Source: Nitrospira sp. (GTDB taxonomy: Bacteria; Nitrospirota; Nitrospiria; Nitrospirales; Nitrospiraceae). From it: 64,000 nucleotides of DNA. Numbering within the stretch: position 1 is the first letter of the stretch; each line of letters starts with the position of its first letter. The stretch lies in assembly GCA_018242765.1 (NCBI GenBank), contig JAFEBH010000021.1:1-64000 (forward strand), read 5' to 3'. A program made the translations under genes and the position numbers. Shown here piece by piece: positions 25,794 through 35,301 of the stretch. Under the pieces are notes generated by a model. The model had not been told where the DNA came from. It saw only the letters and a program-made list of their open reading frames with translations, and made no database searches.

Positions 25794-25990
25794 AATGCTC
25801 TCCCTCGCTCACACATTCTTCCTTGCTTTGTCCTTCAAATTCTGCCTGTGTCCGATTCATACGACGGAGTTGTCGCATACATAGGTCTCCTGCTTCCCTG
25901 ACAGGCATATTGCCCTTACTGGCTCGGCAGACCCCCGCTTGAGGGGAAAACACGTGGTGCAGTATGCTGCCCAGCACTACGAGGATAGCC

Positions 25991-26473
25991 ATGACACCAG
26001 CGGAAGCCGCCACAGCCCTATTCAAGACAATGCCGCCCCCTATTACCCTCTCACAGCTTGAGGAATATGGGGTCGGGGCCGCTGAGTCCCAGGTACCTCA
26101 CATTGCCAGAGAGATTCTCTCCCTGAATCTCTATTGGGCGCTGGCTGCCATCGACGCGCATATCCCCTCCAAGTACAGAGCCCTCATCAAAGAAGACCTG
26201 TTCGATTCCATCCAGACCCAGTGGTGGCCTTCTGGACAGTTGGGCGCAGGCACCTGGAGGGAGTATCAACCAGAGTTGAGTGAGCGGCGTGAGCACTATG
26301 CCCGACTGGTGGATCAGGAAGGGATCAACCCCATGGGGATCTGCGCAGAGACAGCAGGCCTCATGGAAGACCTGGGCTTCATCGAAGCAGGCGAGCGCGA
26401 AAAACTCCTGGTACTGCTGATCGACTATGCGCCGGCTTCCGAATACGGCCGGCTCCTGGATCAGATAGGATAA
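25991..26473 (+). CDS. Conserved hypothetical protein, 160 aa
   Basis: A cytoplasmic-looking, largely helical protein without signal or membrane segments (LSQLEEYGVGAAESQVPHIAREILSLNLYWALAAIDAHIPSKY; EREKLLVLLIDYAPASEYGRLL). No named domain is recognised. ATG 25991 has GAGGATAGCC upstream and is preferred over 25964. It is convergent with gpmA with about 70 bp between stops. Confidence 0.7.
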   Translation: MTPAEAATALFKTMPPPITLSQLEEYGVGAAESQVPHIAREILSLNLYWALAAIDAHIPSKYRALIKEDLFDSIQTQWWPSGQLGAGTWREYQPELSERREHYARLVDQEGINPMGICAETAGLMEDLGFIEAGEREKLLVLLIDYAPASEYGRLLDQIG

Positions 26474-26544
26474 GAACCTGTCACCTCGAGCAGCCCTTCG
26501 AGAGCGTTACGTTCCGAGCAACACTCAGCACTTCCATGACTCAA

Positions 26545-27150
26545 TCATAGATACCGATGCGACAGCACCTTGCCGCGATCATCAAATTCATAGAGCAACG
26601 GCACTCCAGTTGGAATATTGAGTTCCAACACCGCTTCTTTCGACAACTGCTCCAACTGCATAGCCAATGCACGCAGACTGTTGCCGTGCGCGGCAATAAT
26701 GATGGTTTCACCTTTCAGGAGATGAGGCTTAATCCGCTGCTCGTAATAGGGCAACGCCCGCTCGGCCGTATCTTTTAAACTCTCTCCACCAGGCGGCTTC
26801 ACATCATAACTGCGCCGCCAGATCTTCACCTGTGCATCGCCGTACTTTTGTGCCGTTTCTGCTTTGTTCAGTCCCTGGAGCTCCCCGTACATCCGTTCGT
26901 TCAATGCTTTATCCTTCTCGATCGGGATTGTTGTCTGCCCGATCGTTTCCAGCACGATACGCAAGGTCTCGTTCGCCCTCATGAGGACCGAGGTAAAGGC
27001 GCGGTGAAAGGTAAATCCCCGAAGCTTTTCACCGGCCTGCTTCGCTTCCTCCATCCCCCTTGCGGACAGCGGCACATCCACCCATCCGGTAAAGCGATTT
27101 TCTAAGTTCCACTGTGATTCTCCATGACGAAGCAAAACCAATCGAGCCAT
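26545..27150 (-). CDS. gpmA: 2,3-bisphosphoglycerate-dependent phosphoglycerate mutase
   Basis: A 201-residue glycolytic/gluconeogenic enzyme interconverting 3- and 2-phosphoglycerate. The phosphohistidine motif LVLLRHGESQWNLENRFTGW and the acid/base segment LNERMYGELQGLNK are present, as are KPPGGESL and the second catalytic His in IIIAAHGNSLRAL. It is shorter than enterobacterial GpmA (about 250 residues), as in a number of bacterial dPGMs with a trimmed C-terminus. The ribosome site is AGAGGAA. Confidence 0.92.
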   Translation of the reverse strand: MARLVLLRHGESQWNLENRFTGWVDVPLSARGMEEAKQAGEKLRGFTFHRAFTSVLMRANETLRIVLETIGQTTIPIEKDKALNERMYGELQGLNKAETAQKYGDAQVKIWRRSYDVKPPGGESLKDTAERALPYYEQRIKPHLLKGETIIIAAHGNSLRALAMQLEQLSKEAVLELNIPTGVPLLYEFDDRGKVLSHRYL

Positions 27151-27204
27151 CGTAATTCCTCTCTTACATCAAGGTAGTCACTGGGTACCCACTATCCTGG
27201 AAGG

Positions 27205-27858
27205 TTACACCTGCGGCTGTGGAGCTGCTTCCTTCGCTGGATGACCAGACGGCTGCTCCAAAGCAGGCGGACCTTCCTGGACCATTTTGACCAATGTCGC
27301 CAGGAAAATGAGATAAAAGACGACACCGACCCAGATGACATAGGGCTGCACACCGCCGGACTCTTTCAACGCGGTGTCTTGCGCGCCATGGTCCATCCGA
27401 CTCGTTCGCTTCATTTCCCCGATATGCTCCCAACAATGCCAATAGTAGAGATAGTTGGCCGTGGCCCCCGCCATAACGCTCCAAACAATACCGGCGGACA
27501 CATCGCCCGTGAAATAGGTTGAGACCATCGGCCCAACGGCATAGACAAACGCGTGAAGGTACATCTTCCGGTACAGAAACCAGAGAAATGAAATATAGAG
27601 AAACGCCGGCCAGTTCCATGACAGGGCAAACCGCGGTTGCCCATTCGCTGAAAATTTCTTGAAGACCCTCAAATAATAGTCCGCATTGGGCCCGATAAAC
27701 TGGCGCCAGACTGTCTCTTCGTCCTGAATAGGTCGGGCCGTGGTACTCCCACTGGCCGTCTCCTCGGGCGCCTTTCCTTCCATCAACTTCACCCCACATT
27801 GATGGCAGAAGTTGGCATCGTCGGGGTTCTGCTGCTGACACTGACCACACATCGTCAT
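27205..27858 (-). CDS. Zinc-ribbon plus DUF2628-like membrane protein
   Basis: A 217-residue protein with an N-terminal zinc ribbon (CGQCQQQNPDDANFCHQCG), a linker rich in T and S, then a DUF2628-type region (FALSWNWPAFLYISFLWFLYRKMYLHAF) with three to four transmembrane segments and a Pro/Gln-rich C-terminal tail. The function is unknown. The start is uncertain; ATG 27858 begins just before the zinc ribbon, though 27876 or 27852 are possible. It is divergent from the arginine/lysine cluster. Confidence 0.75.
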   Translation of the reverse strand: MTMCGQCQQQNPDDANFCHQCGVKLMEGKAPEETASGSTTARPIQDEETVWRQFIGPNADYYLRVFKKFSANGQPRFALSWNWPAFLYISFLWFLYRKMYLHAFVYAVGPMVSTYFTGDVSAGIVWSVMAGATANYLYYWHCWEHIGEMKRTSRMDHGAQDTALKESGGVQPYVIWVGVVFYLIFLATLVKMVQEGPPALEQPSGHPAKEAAPQPQV

Positions 27859-28032
27859 GGCGAAGCAGCTTACCATACTCCGAAATGGAAGAGCGGATGA
27901 TTTGAACCAGTATGAGCCTCCTGCATGCGCCCCGATCCTGCTTCTCTTGAGGTCCTCTGCTTCCCTCCGCACTTATTGCTCTTGCTACTGACCCTGTGCT
28001 ACTTTTCTTTTCTTTATCAAGGGATACGTCAT

Positions 28033-29250
28033 ATGCCGACTGAAGAATTGAAGGACGACGCAGCCAAGTATCTGATGCAGACCTACAGCCGCCAACCGCT
28101 CTCGATCGTGCGGGGGCGTGGGGCGAAGGTCTACGATCTGGAGGGGCGTGAGTACCTGGATTTTGTCGCTGGGATTGCCGTGAACATTTTAGGGTATGGG
28201 CATCCGGATCTTGTCCAGGCGATCCAACGCCAGGCAGCCCAACTCATCCATACCTCGAATCTCTATTACACCGAGCCCCAGGTGAAGCTAGCCCGCTTGC
28301 TGGTGGACCATTCCTTCGCAGACCGTGTGTTCTTTTGTAACAGCGGCGCCGAAGCGAACGAAGCGGCGATCAAGCTGGCACGCCGCTACGGACATGAACG
28401 CTATGGAGCGGCTCGTTTCGAAATCATCACGATGAAAAATTCGTTCCATGGCCGGACCCTCGCCATGGTCACGGCGACCGGCCAAGAAAAGGTTCAGAAA
28501 GGCTTTGAACCGCTGATGCCCGGATTCGCCTATGCCCCATTCAATGACTTCACGGCAATCGAGTCTCTTGTCACCGAGCGAACTGCGGCCATCATGCTGG
28601 AACCAATCCAGGCGGAAGGTGGGGTGCATGTCGCCGATCGGGAGTATTTGAAAAACCTCCGACAGCTCTGCACCCAGAACGACATCCTTCTTATTTTTGA
28701 TGAGATCCAAACCGGCATGGGACGAACCGGGACGCTCTTCGCCTATGAGCAACTGGGGGTCCAGCCCGACATCATGACCTTGGCCAAAGGCCTCGCCGGA
28801 GGCGTCCCGATCGGCGCGTGCCTCGCAAAAGAATCCGTAGCGGCAGCCTTCACCCCTGGCTCTCATGCCTCAACATTCGGCGGGAATCCACTGGCCTGTG
28901 CCGCCGCCCTCGCGGTCTGCCACGTACTGCTCGAGGGACCTGTGCTGGAAAACGCGAAACGTATGGGAGAGTATCTAGCCAAAGGGTTAGCCGACTGTAA
29001 GGGCCGCTATCGAATCGTCCAAGAGGTTCGAGGCCTTGGCCTGTTGCAAGGAATGGAATTGACAATCGATGCGAGGACGGTAGTCACCGATGCGCTCGCA
29101 CGCGGCGTGCTCTTGAATGCCGCGAACGAGCGGGTGCTGCGTATGGTTCCGCCCTTGATCATTACACAGCCGGAGATCGACCGACTTATGGATCTCCTCG
29201 GGGCACTCTTTACTCGACGCCAGGCGGCGGAAAAAGACGCTCACCACTGA
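28033..29250 (+). CDS. argD: Acetylornithine aminotransferase
   Basis: A 405-residue class III PLP aminotransferase converting N-acetylglutamate semialdehyde to N-acetylornithine; members of this family can also act in lysine synthesis as succinyl-DAP aminotransferase. Motifs are FCNSGAEANEAAIKLAR, FHGRTLAMVTATGQ, LLIFDEIQTGMGRTG and the PLP lysine in TLAKGLAGGVPIGA. ATG 28033 (AAGGGAT upstream) begins the conserved region; a longer frame from 27925 would add a hydrophobic, unrelated stretch overlapping the divergent promoter. It overlaps argF by one base. Confidence 0.95.
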   Translation: MPTEELKDDAAKYLMQTYSRQPLSIVRGRGAKVYDLEGREYLDFVAGIAVNILGYGHPDLVQAIQRQAAQLIHTSNLYYTEPQVKLARLLVDHSFADRVFFCNSGAEANEAAIKLARRYGHERYGAARFEIITMKNSFHGRTLAMVTATGQEKVQKGFEPLMPGFAYAPFNDFTAIESLVTERTAAIMLEPIQAEGGVHVADREYLKNLRQLCTQNDILLIFDEIQTGMGRTGTLFAYEQLGVQPDIMTLAKGLAGGVPIGACLAKESVAAAFTPGSHASTFGGNPLACAAALAVCHVLLEGPVLENAKRMGEYLAKGLADCKGRYRIVQEVRGLGLLQGMELTIDARTVVTDALARGVLLNAANERVLRMVPPLIITQPEIDRLMDLLGALFTRRQAAEKDAHH

Positions 29251-30227
29251 TGGCCGTACGAACCCGATATCCACGCGGTACCGAGCGCTACGCCAAGGAT
29301 CTGCTTGACGTGGCCACCATGCCACGGACGCAAGTCCTTGCGCTCCTACGACTGGCAAGTACCCTCAAGAAGAAGCAGCAGCAAGGGGTCCCTCATCGGT
29401 TGCTTCGCGGCAAGACGCTAGGGCTTCTCTTTCAAAAACCATCGACTAGGACTCGAGTGTCTTTTGAGGCCGGGATGAACCAGCTCGGCGGCCACGCCCT
29501 GGTGCTACCGATGAGTGATATCCAACTCTCCCGTGGCGAAACGGTTGTGGACACCGCACGTGTCCTATCCCGGTATCTCGACGGCATCGTCATCCGTACC
29601 TATGACCATGTGATCGTCGAGGAGTGGGCTACTGAAGCCACCATGCCGGTTATTAACGGGCTCACCGACCACAGTCACCCCTGTCAGGCCTTGTCCGATC
29701 TGCTGACCATTCAGGAACTGAAAGGACGACTCAAGGGCCTCAGCTTGGCCTACATTGGAGACGGGAACAACGTGGCTAACTCACTTGTTGAAGCGGGAGC
29801 CAAGATGGGAATGCGTGTGGTCATCGGATGTCCATCCGGCTACCAGCCGGACCAGCGTGTGATCGATCAGGCCAGAATCGAAGGACACCGTACCGGCGCC
29901 AGCATCGAGGTGGTCGAGAATCCCCAGGTGGCCGTCAAGGAAGCCGACGTCGTCTATACCGATGTGTGGATCAGTATGGGCCGTGAACGGGAGCAGACCC
30001 GACGGTTACGGGTCCTGGCACCGTATCAGCTCAACCAACGACTGCTGCAGCGGGCGAAGCCGGATGCCATCGTCATGCATTGCCTTCCTGCGCACCGTGG
30101 GGAAGAAATCTCCACCGAGGTCCTGGACGGTCCACAATCGGTGGTGCTCGACCAAGCAGAAAATCGATTGCACATGCAGAAAGCGATTTTGACTCAACTA
30201 CTCAGCCGCAAGACACGCAGAGGATAG
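29250..30227 (+). CDS. argF: Ornithine carbamoyltransferase
   Basis: A 325-residue enzyme forming citrulline from ornithine and carbamoyl phosphate. The carbamoyl-phosphate loop KPSTRTRVSFE, the DHSHPCQALSDLLT motif and the ornithine-binding HCLPAHRGEEIS are present. The start ATG shares its A with the argD stop (TGATG), which signals translational coupling. It has a short N-terminal extension (about 12 residues) before the usual start of the domain. Confidence 0.95.
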   Translation: MAVRTRYPRGTERYAKDLLDVATMPRTQVLALLRLASTLKKKQQQGVPHRLLRGKTLGLLFQKPSTRTRVSFEAGMNQLGGHALVLPMSDIQLSRGETVVDTARVLSRYLDGIVIRTYDHVIVEEWATEATMPVINGLTDHSHPCQALSDLLTIQELKGRLKGLSLAYIGDGNNVANSLVEAGAKMGMRVVIGCPSGYQPDQRVIDQARIEGHRTGASIEVVENPQVAVKEADVVYTDVWISMGREREQTRRLRVLAPYQLNQRLLQRAKPDAIVMHCLPAHRGEEISTEVLDGPQSVVLDQAENRLHMQKAILTQLLSRKTRRG

Positions 30228-30238
30228 GATTGCACCGT

Positions 30239-31453
30239 ATGAAACCAAAGCCCATCAAAAAAATCGTCCTGGCCTATTCCGGCGGACTGGACACCTCCGT
30301 GATTCTCAAATGGCTCCAGGAAACCTACCAGGCCGAGATCATCGCCTTTTGTGCCGATCTGGGGCAGGGCGAAGACCTCAACGCCGTGAAGAAGAAGGCC
30401 CAGGCACTGGGTGTAAAGAAGGTCTATGTCGAAGACCTGCGGGAGACGTTCGTCAAAGACTACGTGTTTCCAATGTTACGCGGGAACGCGATGTACGAAG
30501 GCTGCTATTTACTCGGCACTTCGATTGCCCGTCCTCTGATTGCCCGCCGGCAGGCCGAAATTGCGTTGAAAGAAGGCGCCGAAGCGGTGTCACACGGAGC
30601 CACAGGAAAAGGGAATGATCAGGTGCGTTTTGAGCTAACCTACATGGCCCTCGCCCCGCAACTCAAGATCATCGCACCCTGGCGGGAATGGGGCATGCGG
30701 TCTCGTCGTGAACTCATTGAGTATGCCGAACGGCACGGTATCCCCGTGACCGCGACCAAGGCCAAACCGTACAGCACGGATCCCAACCTGTTCCACATCA
30801 GCTACGAGGGCGGTATCCTCGAAGATCCCTGGGAATCGCCACCGGACGAAATATTCCAATTGACCGTCTCTCCGGAGAAAGCACCGAATAAGCCGCAGGA
30901 GGTCGAGATCGAATATCATGCAGGCAACCCCGTCGCCGTCGATGGCAAGAAGATGCGACCCTCGGCACTCCTCGCCCATCTCAATACATTGGGCGGCGCA
31001 CATGGGATCGGACGGGTTGATCTGGTTGAAAACCGGTATGTCGGGATGAAATCACGGGGAGTCTATGAAACACCTGGAGGCACGATCCTCCATGTCGCGC
31101 ATCGAGGGATCGAGTCTTTGACGATGGACCGTGAGGTCCTGCACTTCCGTGACGGCTTGATCCCACGGTTTGCCGGCTTGATCTACAACGGCTATTGGTT
31201 CAGCCCGGAGCGGGAAATGCTGCAAGCCGCGATCGATGAGGCTCAGAAAGACGTCAGCGGCATCGCGCGAGTCAAGCTCTATAAGGGGAGTTGCACCTTG
31301 GCGGGGCGCAAGTCGAAGCGATCACTCTATCGACTGGATATCGCCACATTCGAGGAGGATGCGGTCTATAACCAGAAAGACGCGGAAGGGTTCATCCGAT
31401 TGAACGCATTGCGCCTCAAGATTCGCGCCCAAAGAAAGAAAGCCTCATCCTGA
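30239..31453 (+). CDS. argG: Argininosuccinate synthase
   Basis: A 404-residue ATP-dependent enzyme condensing citrulline and aspartate. It has the PP-loop VLAYSGGLDTSVILKWL, the GATGKGNDQVRFEL segment and the SDPNLFHISYEGG-like STDPNLFHISYEGGILED region. ATG 30239 lies 11 bp after argF and is the family start; a longer frame from 30080 lies inside argF. It overlaps argH by one base (TGATG). Confidence 0.96.
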   Translation: MKPKPIKKIVLAYSGGLDTSVILKWLQETYQAEIIAFCADLGQGEDLNAVKKKAQALGVKKVYVEDLRETFVKDYVFPMLRGNAMYEGCYLLGTSIARPLIARRQAEIALKEGAEAVSHGATGKGNDQVRFELTYMALAPQLKIIAPWREWGMRSRRELIEYAERHGIPVTATKAKPYSTDPNLFHISYEGGILEDPWESPPDEIFQLTVSPEKAPNKPQEVEIEYHAGNPVAVDGKKMRPSALLAHLNTLGGAHGIGRVDLVENRYVGMKSRGVYETPGGTILHVAHRGIESLTMDREVLHFRDGLIPRFAGLIYNGYWFSPEREMLQAAIDEAQKDVSGIARVKLYKGSCTLAGRKSKRSLYRLDIATFEEDAVYNQKDAEGFIRLNALRLKIRAQRKKASS

Positions 31454-32865
31454 TGGCCAAACGCAGACACCATCCAAAGGCAGCTGACCACGCAGGGAAA
31501 GCCTGGGATGGCCGGTTTCGTGAGAAAACCCATCGATTGGTTGAAGCGTTTACGCGTTCGGTGATGGTCGACTGCCGGCTCTATGCCGAGGATATTGCCG
31601 GGAGCATCGCCCACTGTAAGACCCTTGCGAAGGCAAAGATCCTGACGGAAACAGAAACACGAAAAATCATCCGCGGGTTGGACGCTGTGAAGCGAGAGTT
31701 GGATCGCGGGCAGTTCGCCTTTACCGCTCAAGACGAAGATATTCATATGGCGATCGAGCGGCGCTTGACGGAAATCATCGGCCCCTTGGGAGGGAAGTTA
31801 CACACGGGCCGAAGCCGGAATGATCAGGTCGCGTTGGATATTCGGCTGTATTTGCGCACCCAGTTAGACAAGCTCCGTGCACGAGTGATCGAATTACAAC
31901 GTGTGCTGGTTGCAAAGGCGGCTGAAAACCGTACGGCGATGATGCCCGGCTATACCCACCTCCAACGGGCACAGCCCGTCTTGTTCGCTCATCACCTCTT
32001 AGCCTATGTCGAGATGCTCGAACGGGACAAGGGTCGACTGTGTGACGCGAGGGGTCGACTCAACGTCATGCCGCTAGGATCGGGGGCTTTAGCCGGTACC
32101 AATTATCCCATCAACCGCGAGTACACAGCGGGCCTATTGTATTTTCCTGCCGTCACCGACAACAGCATGGATGCAGTGTCCGATCGCGATTTCATGATTG
32201 AAGTGGCCTCGACCCTGTCCATCGTGATGATGCACTTGTCGCGACTGAGTGAAGAACTGATTCTGTGGGCCTCCCAAGAGTTCCAATTCGTCGACTTACC
32301 CGATGCCTTCTGCACGGGAAGCAGCATGATGCCGCAGAAGAAGAACCCGGACATCCCTGAGTTGGTTCGAGGGAAAACAGGTCGTGTGTACGGACACTTG
32401 CTCAATCTGCTGACCCTGATGAAAGCTCTCCCTCTTACTTACAATCGGGACTTACAGGAAGACAAGCCGGCACTGTTTGACGCTCTGGATACGGTGAACT
32501 CCTCGCTTGAAGTCATGACCGAACTGATGCGCCATGTGCGGGTCAACCGCGAGACGCTCTCGCACGCATTACAAGGAGGCGGACTGCTGGCCACCGAACT
32601 GGCCGATTATTTGGTCATGAAAGGTGTGCCGTTTCGTGAGGCGCACGGCATTACGGGGCGAATCGTTCGAACTGCCCTCGATCAAGGATGTGACGTCACC
32701 GAGCTTTCACTCGAATCGTTACAAGAATTTTCCGAGCACATCGCACAAGATGTGTTTTCACGGTTGACTGCCGTGGCTGCCATCGATCACAAAAGACAAA
32801 TCGGTGGAACCGCTCACGCTCGAGTGGATCGGCGGATCAAGGAGCTGGAGAAATACCTCGCATGA
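31453..32865 (+). CDS. argH: Argininosuccinate lyase
   Basis: A 470-residue fumarase-superfamily enzyme releasing arginine and fumarate. It has the signature GSSMMPQKKNPD with the flexible catalytic loop, HTGRSRNDQVALD, and GYTHLQRAQPVLFAHHL. The N-terminus carries about 15 extra basic residues before KAWDGRF. Its end overlaps the next small lipoprotein gene by four bases (ATGA). Confidence 0.96.
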   Translation: MAKRRHHPKAADHAGKAWDGRFREKTHRLVEAFTRSVMVDCRLYAEDIAGSIAHCKTLAKAKILTETETRKIIRGLDAVKRELDRGQFAFTAQDEDIHMAIERRLTEIIGPLGGKLHTGRSRNDQVALDIRLYLRTQLDKLRARVIELQRVLVAKAAENRTAMMPGYTHLQRAQPVLFAHHLLAYVEMLERDKGRLCDARGRLNVMPLGSGALAGTNYPINREYTAGLLYFPAVTDNSMDAVSDRDFMIEVASTLSIVMMHLSRLSEELILWASQEFQFVDLPDAFCTGSSMMPQKKNPDIPELVRGKTGRVYGHLLNLLTLMKALPLTYNRDLQEDKPALFDALDTVNSSLEVMTELMRHVRVNRETLSHALQGGGLLATELADYLVMKGVPFREAHGITGRIVRTALDQGCDVTELSLESLQEFSEHIAQDVFSRLTAVAAIDHKRQIGGTAHARVDRRIKELEKYLA

Positions 32866-33089
32866 GAGCCCTGGTGATTCTGATCGCAGCCGGTCTGTTA
32901 CTTGCGTGTGGCGTCGTAGGTTCTCCTGTTCCACCTGAATATGTGGGAGTCGCCCCTACTATTGAAAAACAAAAGAGCCAACATGCACTCCAGGCAGAAC
33001 GTGATGCAGCAGATGTGGCAGTTCCTGACTTGTCCCTGGAGGGACACGACATCGGTCTTCCACCTTCACAGCCGGTGGGGACCCGATGA
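32862..33089 (+). CDS. Small lipoprotein, LptM/YifL-like
   Basis: A 75-residue protein with a signal peptide and lipobox LLLAC (Cys16), followed by GVVGSPVPPE, which resembles the CGxKGPLxxP start of LptM (YifL), a helper of the LPS translocon. LptM-type genes are often found directly upstream of lysA, as here. The remaining part is a hydrophilic tail. The start overlaps the argH stop. Assignment rests on the short motif and position, so it is tentative. Confidence 0.6.
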   Translation: MRALVILIAAGLLLACGVVGSPVPPEYVGVAPTIEKQKSQHALQAERDAADVAVPDLSLEGHDIGLPPSQPVGTR

Positions 33090-33129
33090 CGCTTGCTGGA
33101 TAAACCTACTTTGAACAAGGATCGAGACG

Positions 33130-34401
33130 ATGCATAGCTTTGAGTACCAACAGGGCGAACTGTATTGCGAGCAAGTACCAGTCAGCCGAATTGCGAAAGA
33201 ACTGGGCACTCCTTGTTATATCTACAGCCATGAGACCCTCATTCGCCATTTTCATGCTTATGACAGTGCGTTCAAGGATATTCCGCACGTCATCGCCTTT
33301 GCCATGAAGGCCAACTCCAACCTCGCCATTCTTCGGTTGATGACGCGAGAAGGGAGCGGAGTGGATATTGTATCAGGCGGTGAGCTGTTTAGAGCCCTGA
33401 AGGCTGGTGTGCCGGCATCCAAGATCGTCTTTGCCGGTGTCGGTAAGTCACCGGATGAAATTCGGGACGCGCTCAAGGCGGGTATCCTCATGTTCAACGT
33501 CGAGTCTGCGGCCGAAATCCACGCGATCAACAATGTTGCGGCTTCGGTCGGCATGAAGGCTCGAATTGCGTTGCGAATCAATCCGGATGTGGACCCCAAA
33601 ACACATCCGTATATTTCCACGGGGATGAAAAAGAGCAAGTTCGGCATCGCAGCTGATCGCGCGCTGGAAGAATACAAAATGGCCTCCTCGCTAAGCCACA
33701 TCGACGTCGTGGGAGTTCATGCCCACATCGGCTCACAGTTGACGGATGTGACGCCGTTCGTCGACTCCCTAAAGAAAGTCGTGGCACTGATCGACACCCT
33801 GAAGAATCATGGCATCAATATCCGTTATCTGAATATCGGCGGTGGACTCGGCATCACCTATTCTGATGAGAAGCCGCCGTTGCCTCAGGACCTAGCTCAT
33901 GCGATTTCGCCCCTCGTCAAGGGTTTAGGGCTGACTCTAGTCATGGAACCAGGCCGTGTCATTGTTGGCAATGCCGGCATCCTGATCACCAAAGCCTTGT
34001 ACGAGAAAGCCGGTGAGACAAAGCACTTCGTCATTGTTGACGCTGCCATGAATGATTTGATTCGCCCCAGTCTGTATGGTGCATACCACGAGATTCGACC
34101 TGTGACCGAAGCGGCAATCCATCGCCCGAAACAGATGGTGGATATCGTCGGCCCTGTCTGTGAATCAGGGGATTTCCTGGCGAAGGAGCGTTCGCTACCG
34201 AACATACAACCTGATGATCTGCTAGCGGTCATGAGTGCCGGGGCTTATGGTTTTGTGATGGCGTCGAACTACAACTCTCGACCGCGTGTTCCTGAAGTAC
34301 TCGTGAAGGGTGGCAATTTCTACATCATTCGTGAACGTGAAACGTACGACGACCTTATCAAAGGGGAAAGAATCCCGTCGTTTTTGAACGAAACGGAGTG
34401 A
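33130..34401 (+). CDS. lysA: Diaminopimelate decarboxylase
   Basis: A 423-residue fold-type III PLP enzyme making lysine from meso-DAP. It shows the PLP lysine in IAFAMKANSNLAIL, the GSGVDIVSGGELF segment, the HIGSQ motif (VGVHAHIGSQLTDV), the phosphate-binding GGGLGI, EPGR, and the C-terminal VGPVCESGDFLA with the active-site cysteine. It is followed immediately by dapA. Confidence 0.96.
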   Translation: MHSFEYQQGELYCEQVPVSRIAKELGTPCYIYSHETLIRHFHAYDSAFKDIPHVIAFAMKANSNLAILRLMTREGSGVDIVSGGELFRALKAGVPASKIVFAGVGKSPDEIRDALKAGILMFNVESAAEIHAINNVAASVGMKARIALRINPDVDPKTHPYISTGMKKSKFGIAADRALEEYKMASSLSHIDVVGVHAHIGSQLTDVTPFVDSLKKVVALIDTLKNHGINIRYLNIGGGLGITYSDEKPPLPQDLAHAISPLVKGLGLTLVMEPGRVIVGNAGILITKALYEKAGETKHFVIVDAAMNDLIRPSLYGAYHEIRPVTEAAIHRPKQMVDIVGPVCESGDFLAKERSLPNIQPDDLLAVMSAGAYGFVMASNYNSRPRVPEVLVKGGNFYIIRERETYDDLIKGERIPSFLNETE

Positions 34402-34403
34402 GC

Positions 34404-35282
34404 ATGTTTACTGGATCTCTTGTCGCGATTGTGACGCCATTTCGGAAAGGGAAGGTGGATGAACGAGCCCTGTCCGAACTGATTGAATGGCAAATTGCAC
34501 ATGGGACAAGCGGCATTGTCCCATGTGGAACAACCGGAGAATCAGCGACGCTCTCTCACGATGAACACAATCGAGTGATTGAACTGACGGTAGAAGTCGT
34601 CCGTCGCCGTGTCCCAGTGGTGGCTGGCACCGGCTCAAACAGCACTGACGAAGCAATTGCCCTTACCAAACATGCGAAACAGGCCGGGGCCGATGCAGCG
34701 TTGCTGATCACTCCTTACTACAACAAGCCCACACAGGAGGGTCTATACCGTCATTATCGGGCTGTTGCCGAAGCAGTTGATCTCCCCTTGGTCCTATACA
34801 ACATTCCTGGTCGTACCGGAGTGAACATGCTCCCGGCTACGATTGCCCGCCTCTCAACCCTTCCGACAATCGTTGGAGTCAAGGAAGGGAGTGGTTCCGT
34901 CCAACAAGCTTCAGATCTCGTACAGATGTGTGGTGACCGCCTGACTGTGCTGGCCGGTGATGATGCTCTTACTCTCCCAATGATGGCAGTTGGCGGGAAA
35001 GGTGTCATTACCGTCACCGCCAACATCATGCCGGCTGAAATGGCTGGGCTTGTCAAAGCGTTTACCGATGGGAAGATTGAAGAAGCTCGACGTCTTCATT
35101 TCAAACTCTCTCCTCTCTTTGCCGCGCTCTTCTTTGAAACGAACCCAATTCCCGTGAAGGAAGCATTGGGCTTGATGGGTAAGATCGACCCAGAACTACG
35201 CTTGCCGCTCTGCCCAATGGCACAAGACCCACGTGAGAAGCTGATCGAGGTCCTCAAGGAGGCTTCGTTAATCGCACGCTAA
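34404..35282 (+). CDS. dapA: 4-hydroxy-tetrahydrodipicolinate synthase
   Basis: A 292-residue aldolase-fold enzyme condensing pyruvate with aspartate semialdehyde. It has VAIVTPFRKGKVDERAL, the GTTGESATL loop, ITPYYNKPTQEGLYRHY, the tyrosine of YNIPGRTGVNM and the Schiff-base lysine in IVGVKEGSG. ATG 34404 with GGAG upstream is preferred over the GTG two codons earlier. It follows the lysA stop by 2 bp. Confidence 0.95.
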   Translation: MFTGSLVAIVTPFRKGKVDERALSELIEWQIAHGTSGIVPCGTTGESATLSHDEHNRVIELTVEVVRRRVPVVAGTGSNSTDEAIALTKHAKQAGADAALLITPYYNKPTQEGLYRHYRAVAEAVDLPLVLYNIPGRTGVNMLPATIARLSTLPTIVGVKEGSGSVQQASDLVQMCGDRLTVLAGDDALTLPMMAVGGKGVITVTANIMPAEMAGLVKAFTDGKIEEARRLHFKLSPLFAALFFETNPIPVKEALGLMGKIDPELRLPLCPMAQDPREKLIEVLKEASLIAR

Positions 35283-35301
35283 GTATACTGATGGTGAGAA
35301 A

